Source of the DNA: Guadua angustifolia
Taxonomy: Eukaryota; Streptophyta; Magnoliopsida; Poales; Poaceae
Length of the DNA stretch: 64,000 nucleotides
Direction: 5' to 3'
NCBI GenBank assembly: GCA_036346375.1
Contig: CM070508.1
Location: 36,910,862-36,974,861, forward strand
The translations under genes and the position numbers were made by a program. Positions 11,076 to 21,348 of this stretch are shown here, one piece after another. The notes below the pieces were generated by a model that was not told the origin of the DNA, did no database searches, and worked only from the letters and a program-made list of their open reading frames with translations. Numbering within the stretch: position 1 is the first letter of the stretch; the number at the start of each line of letters is the position of its first letter.

Positions 11076-12025
11076 TGTTTGATGAGTACAGATACCATGG
11101 GTACCCCCTCGGGACGATGAATGGGATGCCCCAAGCCCAGCTCTGGCCGAAGGCCCCGCTGGGTCACGAAGGACACTCGTCCCCGACCAAACCAACCAGG
11201 GGGCAGTCCGACCCCCGCCATGGGTCGGGCGCCCCACAAACTCCGACCAAGCTAAGACAATCTCCGCCAAGGGTCGGGTGCCAGACCATCACCAGTCAGC
11301 CTCGAGTTGGCCACCTGCCCCACGGACACGACGGCTCAAAGTGACCTTGTGAGGGCAGGTGGCTCCTTCCCAAGGTAGCGAGGAGGTTGCCAAAGTCAAG
11401 CACCAGTCTCATCGTCCAGTCATGCACAGTGGGAGGATGAGCTCCCTCCCGAGGCAACACCAGAGCCAAGCGCTACGGCGTCAGCACCTAGCAAACACGC
11501 AGAGGGTAGGTTCGCCACTTCCTAGCGAAACAGAAAACTATGCCACTCGATATATCCACCGACCCAACATGGGGTGAGTAGACACTGGTCACTCGCCAAG
11601 ACCGAAGACCAGGACTCCCAGGCGTAGGACACCCCATCCTTTCTTTTCCAAATTCCTATGTAACCTGCCCCCTCCGTCTATATAAAGGGAGGCAGGACCC
11701 TCAGGGAAGAGGGGGGCTTTACAGGCGAACAGTTCTTACTCACACACATGACTCGAACGCTCCCATGGCTTCGAGCCCTTAGCATCTCCAAGCTCACGAG
11801 CTCTCCCACTCGTACAAGGCACTCAAGGCCAGTCCTTAGCCCTCGCTTGTAATATCGTGCAGTCATTTGCACCCAAAAGCAATACAGATCCACCTCACGA
11901 ATTGGAGTAGGGACATTCAGCCCGAACTAGTATACTTCTTGGGCTCCCTGAGTCAGGCCATTCAAGGAGAGGGAACGCACGACCCCTTGACTAAAATTCA
12001 CTAGCCGGTATTCGAAACACCGACA
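11076..12025 (+). repeat. 5' LTR of the Tat-type element
   Basis: It begins TGTTTGATGAGTACAG, where the LINE sequence stops. It ends ...AACACCGACA just before gttgacgcgccaggtagg, a typical PBS context for this group. The length is about 950 bp. The start is less certain than the end, because there is no second LTR for comparison. Confidence 0.75.
11679..11686 (+). promoter_or_regulatory. LTR TATA box, Tat element
   Basis: TATATAAA in the context ccgtctatataaagggagg, about 340 bp before the LTR end. Confidence 0.65.
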
Positions 12026-12043
12026 GTTGACGCGCCAGGTAGG
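12026..12043 (+). other. primer-binding site, Tat element
   Basis: gttgacgcgccaggtagg follows the LTR end directly. Grass Tat-type elements usually have a tggcgcgccaggtaggg-like PBS here. The first bases diverge. I do not assign the tRNA. Confidence 0.6.
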
Positions 12044-12278
12044 AGCTTCGCGCGTCATCATCATCATCTCCGGATTCCCATTCACTTCCTTGATGGCTTC
12101 CTTCACCCGTGACGGCGTATCTGCGTCGAGGAACTGGATCCGCTTCGGCGCCCTCGACTTCGTCGCCACTTCGGTGGGAGAGCTCGTGCTTGTCCCCACC
12201 ACCTCTTGGGACTAGGCATCCGCTAGGAGCCTGGACTCCATCGCCAACATCCTTGGCAACCTTCGGCTCGAGGCCCCC

Positions 12279-13775
12279 GTGTGGACCCTGACGCTGGAGC
12301 CCAACAAGCGCCGCACCATCTCTGACGGCAGTGCCCGTGAGCTCAAGCGGGCGGCGACGTCACCCCCCGCAGGCTCGCAACTTGTGGCAATGACCGGCTA
12401 TGTGCCGGCCTCCATCCACGACTTACTGGAGGACTCCTCCAGCTCTGATGTGGAGCGCATTGCGGACGGACCGCACTCCCGCGAATGCAACATGGCGGGC
12501 ATGACCGACCCGGCCGCAACCCCCGCGAGTCCAGGAACTCTCCCTCAGTGCACCGAAGTGCGAAGCGAATGTCGGCCGAGCGCTGCGCATCCAAGCTTCG
12601 CCGGCGAGCTCCAACAACGATCGCGATGAGTGGAGGCTCGAAGGGCCGAAGCTTGACAAACTCGAGCCGACACGAGCGGCGTCGGCCGATCCCCACTCGC
12701 ATCTAAGCGCGCGCGCTGCACGCGCCGTCGAATATATCATTAGCGGCGAGGTTACGGCGACCTTCCGTTCTTCCCCACGCCGTCGAGCGTCGTCGTGGCT
12801 GCAATCTTCTTTGTCGCATCCGAGCCGGATGACACGGAGGCGATGCTACGTGCAGAACCTCTGGGACTAGTGGAGCGTCTTTGCCGTGCAAAGCACATGC
12901 GAACCGGCTCCACCACTCGGGCGCCTCCTCGGGCCGTTCGAGCCGCGCTGTTGCTCGGGATCAACGTAGTCCAGCGCCTGGGTAACAACCACGATGTCCA
13001 CGCCACTCTCGAGGCACGGAAAAGAGCGATAGACGAAGCGGCCCAATCACGGGTCGTAGACAGCGATCAGGAGATCCGCAACGTGGACTTCCCTGCCAGG
13101 TTCCGGGCGCCAGTCAACATAACCAAGTACACAGGGGCAACAAAACCCAACGTCTGGTTAGAAGACTACCGGCTCGCATGCCGGGCGGGTGGAGCTACTG
13201 ATGACCTCTTCATCATCCAGTACCTCCCCATCTACCTCGCGGATTCGGCTCGAGCCTGGCTCGAGTACCTGCCCGTGAAGACCATCAGGAACTAAGCTGA
13301 CATGAAGAACCTCTTCGTCGGCAACTTCCAGGGCACATACAAGCGCCCCCGGAATTCCTGGGACCTGAAGAGCTGCAAGCAGCAGCCGGGGGAGACTCTT
13401 CGGGACTACATCCGGCGTTTCTCCCAACAGTGCAATGAGATCCCCAACATCCGTGATGCTGACGTCGTCGGGGCGTTCATCTATGGCACCACTTGCAAAG
13501 CCTTGGTGCACAAGCTGGGCTGCGTCATGCCCAGGACCACCAAGGAGCTCTTGGACATCACAACCAACCACGCCTTTGGCGAGAGGCTGTGGGGGCCATC
13601 TTCGAGAAAGGGAAGGCCAAGCGAGAGTCTGGCGCTGAAGCCGACACCCCCTCCGACCGCTCCGATAAACGAAAGCGGCGAGGGAAATAAGGCCGCGAAG
13701 GCCGCTTGGTCGCAGCCTCCGACTGCCCTACCAAGCAGCAGGCACGGCAGGCGCCCGACCATTTCGAGAAGCTGA
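12279..13775 (+). pseudogene. gag: gag polyprotein, Tat element
   Basis: The N-terminal segment includes GYVPASIHDLLEDSSSSD (12393-12446), and the capsid core lies in the frame of 12795-13295. The core shows DFPARFRAPVNITKYTGATK, a WLEDYRLACRAGG segment and ARAWLEYLP. It continues past the stop at 13293-13295 with KNLFVGNFQGTYKRPRNSWD, KQQPGETLRDYIRRFSQQCN and ALVHKLGC. The stop replaces a residue expected to be Trp, consistent with TGG to TAA. The frame shifts near 13690 into the downstream zinc-binding segment CPSHGYPIKHKNRDC. The encoded protein would form virus-like particles. Confidence 0.9.
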
Positions 13776-14533
13776 TGGATAGCCCGTGTCCAAGCCACGG
13801 GTACCCCATCAAACACAAGAACCGGGACTGCGAAGTCCTGAAGCGCTTCATCTCTGGGACCCCCACGTCATCGCGAGGCAAGGGGAAGAAGCGTGAGTCG
13901 ACACCAGATGCTGAGGAAAAGAAGGCGGACGCCGAGTTCCCAGAACCCGACGGTTGCCTCATGATCTTCGGTGGACCGGCATGCTACACTGACAAAGAGC
14001 GGCTCAAGCTCGCCTTCCGCAAGGTCCACACGGTGACTCCCGTAGTGCCCAAGTACCACCGGTGGTCGGAATCCCCGATCACTTTCGATCGGACCGACCA
14101 CCCGGACCAGATCCCACAGCCAGGGAGATATCTGCTGGTCATCGACCCCATCGTGGGGCCAAAGCGTCTAACTAAGGTGCTCATGGACGGCGGCAGCGGC
14201 CTCAACATCTTGTATGTTGAGACGCTCGACGCCATGGGGGTCCCTCGCTCGAGTCTCCGACCGAGCAAGGCACCTTTCCACGGCGTCGTCCCGGGCCAAA
14301 AGGCCCATCCACTCGGGCAGGTCGACCTACCCGTCACCTTCGGGGGCTCGGACAACTTCCACACCGAAACCCTCACCTTTGAGGTTGTGGACTTTCCCGG
14401 CTCCTACCATGCCATCTTGGGGAGGCCGTGTTACGCCAAGTTCATGGCGGTCCCCAACTACACCTACCTCAAGCTAAAGATGCCGAGACCACGGGGAGTA
14501 ATCACCATGGCCTCATCTTTTCAGCTTGCGTAG
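13706..14533 (+). CDS. gag C-terminus and aspartic protease, Tat element
   Basis: This 275-residue open frame starts with a Cys/His segment (CPSHGYPIKHKNRDC, about 13788-13832). After a charged linker it carries the protease core KVLMDGGSGLNILYVETLDAMG (about 14176-14241). Tat-type proteases use D-G-G-S where other gypsy elements have D-S/T-G, so the catalytic Asp is present. The downstream flap and closing motif, FEVVDFPGSYHAILGRPCYAKF, are also visible. The ORF is uninterrupted, unlike its neighbours, but it depends on a broken gag for translation. Confidence 0.88.
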   Translation: MVAASDCPTKQQARQAPDHFEKLMDSPCPSHGYPIKHKNRDCEVLKRFISGTPTSSRGKGKKRESTPDAEEKKADAEFPEPDGCLMIFGGPACYTDKERLKLAFRKVHTVTPVVPKYHRWSESPITFDRTDHPDQIPQPGRYLLVIDPIVGPKRLTKVLMDGGSGLNILYVETLDAMGVPRSSLRPSKAPFHGVVPGQKAHPLGQVDLPVTFGGSDNFHTETLTFEVVDFPGSYHAILGRPCYAKFMAVPNYTYLKLKMPRPRGVITMASSFQLA

Positions 14534-14539
14534 AACTGC

Positions 14540-16130
14540 GAGCAAAGCAGTTGCGAGTTGGCGTCGGCAGTCATCGCATCCGCCGAGCTCGTTAACCTCT
14601 GGAGGGAAACCTCCGAGTCCGCCCCCAACTTCGGCAATTCGGGGTCAGGTTCCTTCAAGTCCGCCGTGACACGAAGGAGGTCGCGGTCGATCCCGAGGAT
14701 CCGGCCAAGACTGTGCGAGTTGGAGCCACGCTCCCCGCCAAATAGGAAAGCGCACTCGTCGACTTCCTCCTCGCCAATCGAGACGTCTTCGCAAGGAGGC
14801 CCTCTGACATGCCAGGAATTCCAAGGGAAGTCGCCGAGCACTCCCTGAATATCCGACCAGGCTCAAGGCTGGTCACCCAACGCCTACGTGCTTCGACGAG
14901 GAGAAGTGCAAGGTCATAGGGGAGGAGATTGCCAAACTTTTGGCCACAGGGTTTGTAAAAGAGGTACGCCACCCCGAGTGGCTGGCCAACCCTGTCCTTG
15001 TAAAAAAGAAAACCGGGCAATGGAGAATGTGTGTTGACTACATGAGCCTGAACAAGGCATGTCCCAAGGATTCGTTCCCGTTGCCTCGCATCGACCAAGT
15101 CGTCGACTCCACCACAGGGTGTGAATCCCTATCCTTTCTGGATGCCTACTCGGGCTACCACCAGATAGCAATGAAAGAGTCTGACTAGCTCACGACTTCT
15201 TTCATCACTCCATTTGGCTCATTCTGTTACGTAACGATGCCATTTGGTCTAAAAAACACGGGTGCTACATACCAGCGATGTATGCAAACGTGCTTTAACG
15301 ACCAAATAGGCCGTAACGTCGAGGCATACGTCGACGACATCGTCGTCAAGACTAAGAAGGCTGATGACCTTGTCACCGACCTAGAGGAAACTTTTACGAA
15401 CCTCCGACGGTTTCGTATAAAGCTCAACCCCGAGAAATGCGTTTTCGGGGTCCCCAAGGGAAAGCTACTCGGCTTCATCGTCTCCGAGTGTGGCATCGAA
15501 GCCAATCGGGAGAAGATCTCCGCGATCATGAAGATGGGCCTAGTCGGCAACCTGAAAGGAGTCCAAAGGCTGACAGGATGCCTTGTAGCCCTGAGCCGTT
15601 TTGTGTCTCGCCTCGGCGAGCGTGGAATGCCGCTCTACAAGCTGCTCAAGAAGTCCGATCAGTTCAGCTGGACGCAGGAGGCACAGGAAGCCCTCAGTCG
15701 ACTAAAAGCGTTCCTGACCTCACCCCCGGTTTTGGTCGCCCCGGCGCTAGGGGAACCGCTGCTCCTCTACATCGCCGCCACAACCCAGGTCATCGGCGCG
15801 GCACTTGTTGTGGAGCGAGTAGAAGAAGGCCATGTGCTTAAGGTACAGCGGCCAGTCTACTTCATCAGTGAAGTACTCTCTGAGTCCAAGGCTCGGTACC
15901 CTCAGGTGCAGAAATTGCTCTATGCGGTGCTCATCACGAAGAGGAAGTTGGTCCATTACTTCGACCGGCACCCCATCTCGGTGGTGACCTCCTCGCCGCT
16001 CAGCGAAATCATCCACAACCGCGACGCCTCAGGAAGAATAGCCAAGTGGGCACTCGAGCTCAATGGCCACGACATATCGTACATCCCCCGAACGGTGATC
16101 AAGTCCGAGTCTTGGCGATTCGTTCTTTGA
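14540..16130 (+). pseudogene. pol: reverse transcriptase and RNase H, Tat element
   Basis: The pre-RT segment is readable with shifts (VDPEDPAKTVRVGATLP, then ALVDFLLANRDVFA). RT proper shows GFVKEVRHPEWLANPVLVKK, WRMCVDYMSLNKACPKD, YPLPRID-like FPLPRIDQVVD, SFLDAYSGYHQI, and a stop at 15186-15188 (TAG in place of an expected CAG). Then MPFGLKNTGATYQR and the catalytic YVDDIVVKT near 15330-15355 follow. RNase H follows with PLLLYIAATTQVIGAALV and PVYFISEVLSESKARYPQVQKL. The first catalytic Asp of this RNase H is replaced (YIAA where relatives have Y-x-A/S-x), as is usual for the degenerate first RNase H of Tat elements. Confidence 0.9.
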
Positions 16131-16600
16131 GTGGACCGAAGCCAGCGCCACCAGCCTTTCGAAGACCCGAGTCTTGGGCGATATACTTCGATGGGTCCTA
16201 TACCAAGAACGGAGTGGGTGCTGGAGTTGTCATTGTTTCCCCGCTCGGGAGCAAGCTTTAGTACGCCATCTAACTAATCTTCGACGCAACCAACAACGTC
16301 GCCGAGTACAAAGCCCTCGTCAACGGTCTCCGGATCGCTGCCGACCTCAGCGCATGCCGACTCTACGTACACGGCGACTCTAAGCTTGTCGTCGACCAAG
16401 TCATGAAGGCCACGGAGCCTCGTGACACCCGCATGGCAGCATACTGTCGGGAAGTGCGCAAGCTCGAGGAAAGGTTCAAGGGTTTCGAGCTTTACCATAG
16501 CTACAGACGCTACATCGGTGTGGCCGATTACCTAGCTAATCTCGCCTCCAGCAAAGGACCGGTCCCACCTGGGATCTTTGTCTGCAATCTTCACAAACCT
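16130..16600 (+). pseudogene. pol: second (archaeal-type) RNase H, Tat element
   Basis: A complete set of RNase H acidic motifs occurs downstream of the first domain: YFDGSYTKNGVGAGVV (D, about 16188-16235), NNVAEYKALVNGL (E, about 16293-16331), and VHGDSKLVVDQV (D, about 16370-16405). The tail reads YIGVADYLANLAS. Dual RNase H is a Tat-group trait, and the second copy is thought to supply the activity. Two stops (16259-16261 TAG and 16271-16273 TAA) break it. Both are one C-to-T step from Gln or Arg codons expected there. Confidence 0.85.
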
Positions 16601-17930
16601 TCCATCCGGCTAGACTCGACAGCCGAGCAGGCGGCCGACCCGCCGGATGTGACCGCTCCGATCGCTGAGCGGTCGGACGCGAAATCGTCCGGGTCAGACT
16701 GCGACGTGCTGATAGCCGACTCCGACTGGAGGAAGCCCTTCATCGACCGGTTGACTGACGGATCGCTCCCCGCCAACCCAACCGAGGCCCGGCGCCTCGC
16801 TCGACGGTCGAAATCCTTCGTCCTGGTCGGAGAAGATCTCTACAAGAGGAGCCCCTCTGGAGTCCTCCAGAAATGCATTTTGGACGACCAAGGGAGGCAG
16901 CTACTGCTCGACATCCATGGCGGCGGCTGCGGCCACCATGCCGCACCACGGTCCCTCGTAGAAAAAGCCTTCTGACAAGGCTTCTATTGGCTGACCGCCG
17001 TGGCTGACGCCGAGCAAATCGTTCGTACCTGCGAAGGGTGCCAATTCTTTGCCCGGCAGACGCATCTTCCAGCGCAAGCCTTGCAGACGATACCCATCAC
17101 GTGGCCATTCGCGGTCTGGGGACTCGATCTGGTCGGGCCTTTCAAAAAGGCGCTTGGGGGCTTTACCCACCTGCTTATCGCGGTGGATAAGTTCACCAAA
17201 TGGATAGAGGCCAAGCCAGTCGCCACCATCACCTCGGTGCAAGTGGCCAACTTATTCCGCGACATCGTTTATCGGTTCGGAGTCCCGAACTCCATCATCA
17301 CTGATAACGGGACGCAGTTCACGCGGAAGAAATTTCTCGAGTTCTGCGACGACTTCAACATCCGCGTCGATTGGGTAGCTGTGGCCCATCCGCGGACCAA
17401 CGGCCAAGTCGAGCGGGCAAACAGCATGATCCTCCAAGGGCTCAAGCCACGAATCTTCAGTCGACTGAAGAAATTCGCCGGACGATGGGTGGCCGAGCTA
17501 CCCTCCATTCTCTGGAGTCTGCGGACTACACCAACCTGGTCGACTGGGTTTACGCCATTCTTCATGGTGTTCGGTGCTGAAGTTGTCTTGCCAACCGACC
17601 TGGAGTACGGCGCCCCCAGACTACAAGCCTTTAACGAGGCATGGGGCTCGACTCACAACAAGACGCCATCGACCAGCTCGACGAGGCACGTGATGTGGCT
17701 ATTCTGCGATTGGCCAAGTACCAGCAAACGCTGCGACGCTACCACAGTCGTCAGATCCACAGCCGGTCCTTCATCGTTGGTGACCTGGTCCTGCGCCAGG
17801 TTCAGTCCAACAAAGATAGGCACAAGCTTTCCCCCCGTGGGAAGGCCCCTTCACCGTCGTGGAGGTCCTCCGACACGGCACCTTTCGACTCAAGGATGCC
17901 GATGGCAACGTCGTCCCCAACGCGTGTAAT
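16600..17930 (+). pseudogene. pol: integrase, Tat element
   Basis: The zinc-binding N-terminus has HGGGCGHHAAPRSL (about 16918-16960) and CEGCQFFARQ (about 17030-17060). Between them is a TGA at 16973-16975 where relatives have CGA Arg. The catalytic core contains WGLDLVGPFKKA (D), SIITDNGTQFTRKKF (D) and TNGQVERANSMILQGLK (E), all intact in the frame 17000-17640. A frameshift near 17640 moves the C-terminal segment (IDQLDEARDVAILRLAKYQQ ... VGDLVLRQVQSNKD) to the frame of 17641-17934. There is no chromodomain, as expected for Tat. Confidence 0.92.
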
Positions 17931-17934
17931 ATAG

Positions 17935-18495
17935 AAAAGTTAAGGCGATTCTATCCCTAAAGCTTTTTCTTGTCCTCGCACCTTTCTACCCTTCCTCCGA
18001 GTTCAAGCGTTGCGTGGCGACCACAGCCTGGTCCCCACGCACCACTCGGGGGCTACCAGTTCATACACTCATACGGGTCGGTGACCCGACTAGCCATTGG
18101 TTTCCCCCTAGCGGGAACCCTCTCGACCCAAGTGCTACGGCCTACGCCCCAGTGGCTACGGTTGCTAAGTAGTGTTTTGCGGAAGAAGGAAGTGCCCATA
18201 CGTAGCAATCCATAATCAGTCGGGAACACTCCTTTCCCGCGCGAGCACAAATGAACGTTTCGTACCTAAGTTCCTGCTCTCTTTGCGCTTCCCTCAAAAG
18301 TGCTAACACACCGACCTACGCTTGAACAACCCCTGCGGTTTTTAGGGCTATGGTCGTCAAGTGTTCATCACAGCAAGAAAGTGCAAAAGACAAAGTCGAA
18401 CTTACGGTCGGCCCGACCGGCCAAAGCATTAAAATAAACTTTGGTTCATTACATGCTAAGGTTATTACATTGCAAAAAGCAAAACATCTAACATT
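17935..18495 (+). other. post-integrase untranslated region, Tat element
   Basis: The region contains cactcgggggctacc at about 18042, a G-rich tract like those before grass Tat-type 3' parts, and otherwise stops in all frames. No gene is seen. Confidence 0.5.
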
Positions 18496-19600
18496 TCTCC
18501 TACTCTCGGTGGAGGACGCTCCGCGGCGGTATCCTGTCGGCTATCACCCGAGCACGCGGCTTGACTTGGATCATGAACCTGTTGATCTCCTCATCAGTTT
18601 GGTTCCCGGCGATCCCACTGCTGACGGTGTCAAGGTCGATACCATCATAGTGGGAGATGGTGCAGACGAGCGCCGAAGAGGCCCTGAGTACGACGCCTTC
18701 GCTCACCGAGCTCTCGATGTGCTCTGGCACGCGGGCTAGCTCAGTGGCAAGAGAACTCGAACCCGGCACAGTCCCGAGCACTTGGTCGCAGATGTCCCGG
18801 CCGACCCCTCGAAGGGTCGCCAGCTCGGCGGCCTGCTCGAACCGCTCCCCCTCCGCCAGTTGCAGCGCCGTCAAGGCCACGTCCCGCATCGTGACTGCCG
18901 TGTCACGCGCCTCCTCCGCTAGTCTCCACACCTCCACGGTGTCGCTGAGATTCTTCTGCAACTCTGCAGATCGAAACAGTGTCAAAAGAGTGCGCCCGGC
19001 GAGCTGCGATCGCGAAATCGATCAAGGGGTTGGGTCACTTACCAGCGGCGGAGTCTGCCAGAGAGCGGAGCTCCTCCTCGGCCTTAGCCCGTGCCTGCTC
19101 ATGCGCCTCTCAGTTGCGTGCAGCATCCCTCCAAAGACCCTCGACAAGGACTGCCGAGTCCTCGCCAAGTTTCTTCGCCGAGGCCAACTCTTCCCGAGCG
19201 GCGTCCCGCTCGGTGCGCAGTCGCTTAGTGTCCCTCTGGGCCAAGTCGCGCTCATCCCAGAGGCGGTTTGCCTCCGACCGCGCGGTCTCTTCCGCGGAGA
19301 CGGCGGCGTCCTTGGCGCTGTTGGCCCCCGCCAGGAGAGACTCGAGCTCGGACACCTTCGTCCTCAAGGATTGGCTTGTCCGGTGCTCCTCGAACAAGAC
19401 CTGCGCGATCTAACCCAGCTCCTGGCGGGCCTTTTCCGCCTCCGCCTGCTCATGAGCCAAGGCCTCCCGAGCGTCGTGTAGCTCGCGACGCAATCGGTCG
19501 CACTCCTCCTCGGTGGCCGTCCTCCGGTCGTGCAAATGCCGGAGGAACTCAGACTTGTCCTCCGAATGGGCATGTAAGTGCTGCGAAACACGAACACCCT
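18496..19600 (-). pseudogene. antisense coiled-coil ORF (aORF) of the Tat element
   Basis: On the strand opposite to gag-pol, the sequence encodes long Ala/Glu/Arg-rich heptad-like runs. These include TVEVWRLAEEARDTAVTMRD, GERFEQAAELATLRG, and SEANRLWDERDLAQRDTKRL with DAAREELASAKKLGEDS. Two main open pieces (18500-18985 and 19110-19397) are separated by stops, and the same composition continues to about 19600. Antisense ORFs at this position, encoding coiled-coil proteins of unknown role, are described for Tat-group elements. Plus-strand ORFs across it (for example 18657-19481) are shadows. The second Tat element here has the same arrangement (43480-44780). Confidence 0.75.
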
Positions 19601-20114
19601 ATTAGCCTACCGCAAACTCGTCAAAAACTACAAGGACGGGGTTTTGTTTGGCTTACTGCGCTGATCGGGTGAATTCCCCCGGTGATGGCATCCAGTGCCT
19701 TGCCGGAGGACTCGAGGGCGAGGGCCAGCCCCTTTCCGATCTGGTTCACCTCAGCCTCAGCGTGCCGCGTGCCCTACTGGAGGGCCTCCCACTCCTCACA
19801 CTCCACCGTGTTGTCCAGCACGAGGGACGACCTGCCGGACGGATCGTCTCCCGGCCAGATCAGCGCGGGCAAAGGTGGCCGAGTGAACTCCCTTGGGACC
19901 GCCCCGGTGGCTTGCGCTTGCGGAGGATCACGCGGCACCTCCCCCCACGGCCTGACGACGACCGCCTATGACGCTTGGGCCGCCCCCCGCCGGCGGGCTC
20001 CCGGGCGGCGGCAGCGGGATCGCCTCAGGCACCTAGATCGCATGAGCCGGTGGCTTCCCTGGTGGTTGCAGCAGGAGCTCTTCCTCACCCTCTCCAGCCG
20101 AGGCCCCGACTCGC

Positions 20115-21348
20115 TCAAGATCTCAAGGAAAGGTTTTGGTGGCTTAACATGAAGCGTGATGTGGCTGAACAATCTACTTTGTGTGATGTGTGCTAAAGAG
20201 TAAAAGTCATGTATCGAAGACATCTTGGTTTGTTACAACCGTTGAAGGTTCCAAAATGGAAGTGGGAGAAAATTGGAATGAATTTTATTATCGGTTTGCC
20301 AAGAACTTAGAGAGGTTATGATTCTATATTGGTCGTCGTGGATTGTTTGATCAAAGTTGCTCATTTCATCCCAGTCAAGACTACTTACTCAGGAGACCGT
20401 TTGGTAGAGTTGTATATATTGAGGATTGTGTGTTTGCTTGGTGTGCCTAAGAAGATTGTGTCAGATAGAGATATCTAATTTACCTTGAGGTTTTGGAATA
20501 AGTTGCATGAAGCAATGGGAACTCGCCTGAATTTTAGCACAGTATATCATTCGCAGACAGATGGTCAAACGGAGAGAGTTAATTAGATTTTGGAGGATAT
20601 GCTAAGAGCTTATTCATTAACTTATGCTACATCATGCGACAAGTGTTTGCCATGTGCAGAGTTCAGCTATAACAATAGTTATCAGGATAGTTTGCTAATA
20701 TCACCATTTGAGCCTTTACATGGTCGTGTCTATTGCACCCCATTGAATTGAAATGAGAAGGGAGAGCATTTGGTGTTTGTCAAGGAAACTGAAGAGCAAG
20801 TTGCTATGATCAAAGAGAGGTTGAAAATAGCACAGTCAAGGCAAAAGAGCTACGCTGATAATTGTCGTCGTGAGTTAAGCTTCAAACTAGATGATTTTGT
20901 ATATCTCATAGTTACCCCTCTAAAAGGTGTCAAAAGGTTTCACGCTAAAGGGAAGCTTCATCAAGATATGTTGATCCGTTCAAGATCTTGAGCTATCGAG
21001 GAGAGGTTGCTTATTAGTTGAAATTGCCGTAGTCATTGGCAGGAGTGCATGATGTGTTCCATGTGTCACAGCATAAGAAGTGCCTCAGAGTGCCAACAAA
21101 GTAGACACCACTAGAAGCAATTGAACTGTAGGAAGATTTGACCTATAAGGAGTAGACAATCAAGATTTTGGACGTGATGGAGCGCAAGACCAGGAACAAG
21201 TTTGTTTGCTTTTGTAGAGTTCAGTGGAGCAATCATTCAAAAAATGAAGCTACCTAGGAGCATGAAGAGGATCTAAAGTTAGAATTTCCAAACCTATTCT
21301 CTAGTTAGCCCTGAACCTCAGGGTTGAGATTCTGTTAAGGGGGAGGTT
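20115..21348 (+). pseudogene. pol: Tekay-2: 5'-truncated integrase, chromodomain and polypurine tract
   Basis: The sequence starts abruptly at DLKERFWWLNMKRDVAE, in the integrase zinc-binding region. It continues with core blocks that contain stops: FIIGLPRT, KKIVSDRDI, HSQTDGQTERVN, EFSYNNSYQDSL. The C-terminus has RQKSYADNCRRELSFKLDDF (about 20840-20905), a KGVKRFHAKGKL segment, and a chromodomain with KTRNKFVCFCRVQWSNHS (about 21189-21240). A ttaagggggagg tract precedes the LTR at 21349. Everything upstream of the zinc-binding region is missing; the junction abuts the Tat antisense ORF. Many stops indicate an old copy. Confidence 0.88.

Larger units (their letters stand above)
11076..20114 (+). 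mobile_element. Tat-type Ty3/gypsy element (3' end missing)
   Basis: The order is 5' LTR, PBS, gag, PR, RT, RNase H, a second RNase H, IN, and then an antisense coiled-coil ORF. The extra RNase H and the antisense ORF between pol and the 3' LTR are hallmarks of the Tat group in grasses (RIRE2/Retand-like). The element is lost at about 20114, where Tekay integrase sequence begins abruptly; no 3' LTR is seen. Several in-frame stops are present, most of them explained by single C-to-T or G-to-A changes. Confidence 0.9.

Noticed and set aside
18657..19481. Plus-strand 274-residue ORF
   Set aside because: It is the shadow of the antisense coiled-coil ORF, which has sensible heptad composition; the plus-strand protein is Leu/Arg/Ser-rich with no motif.
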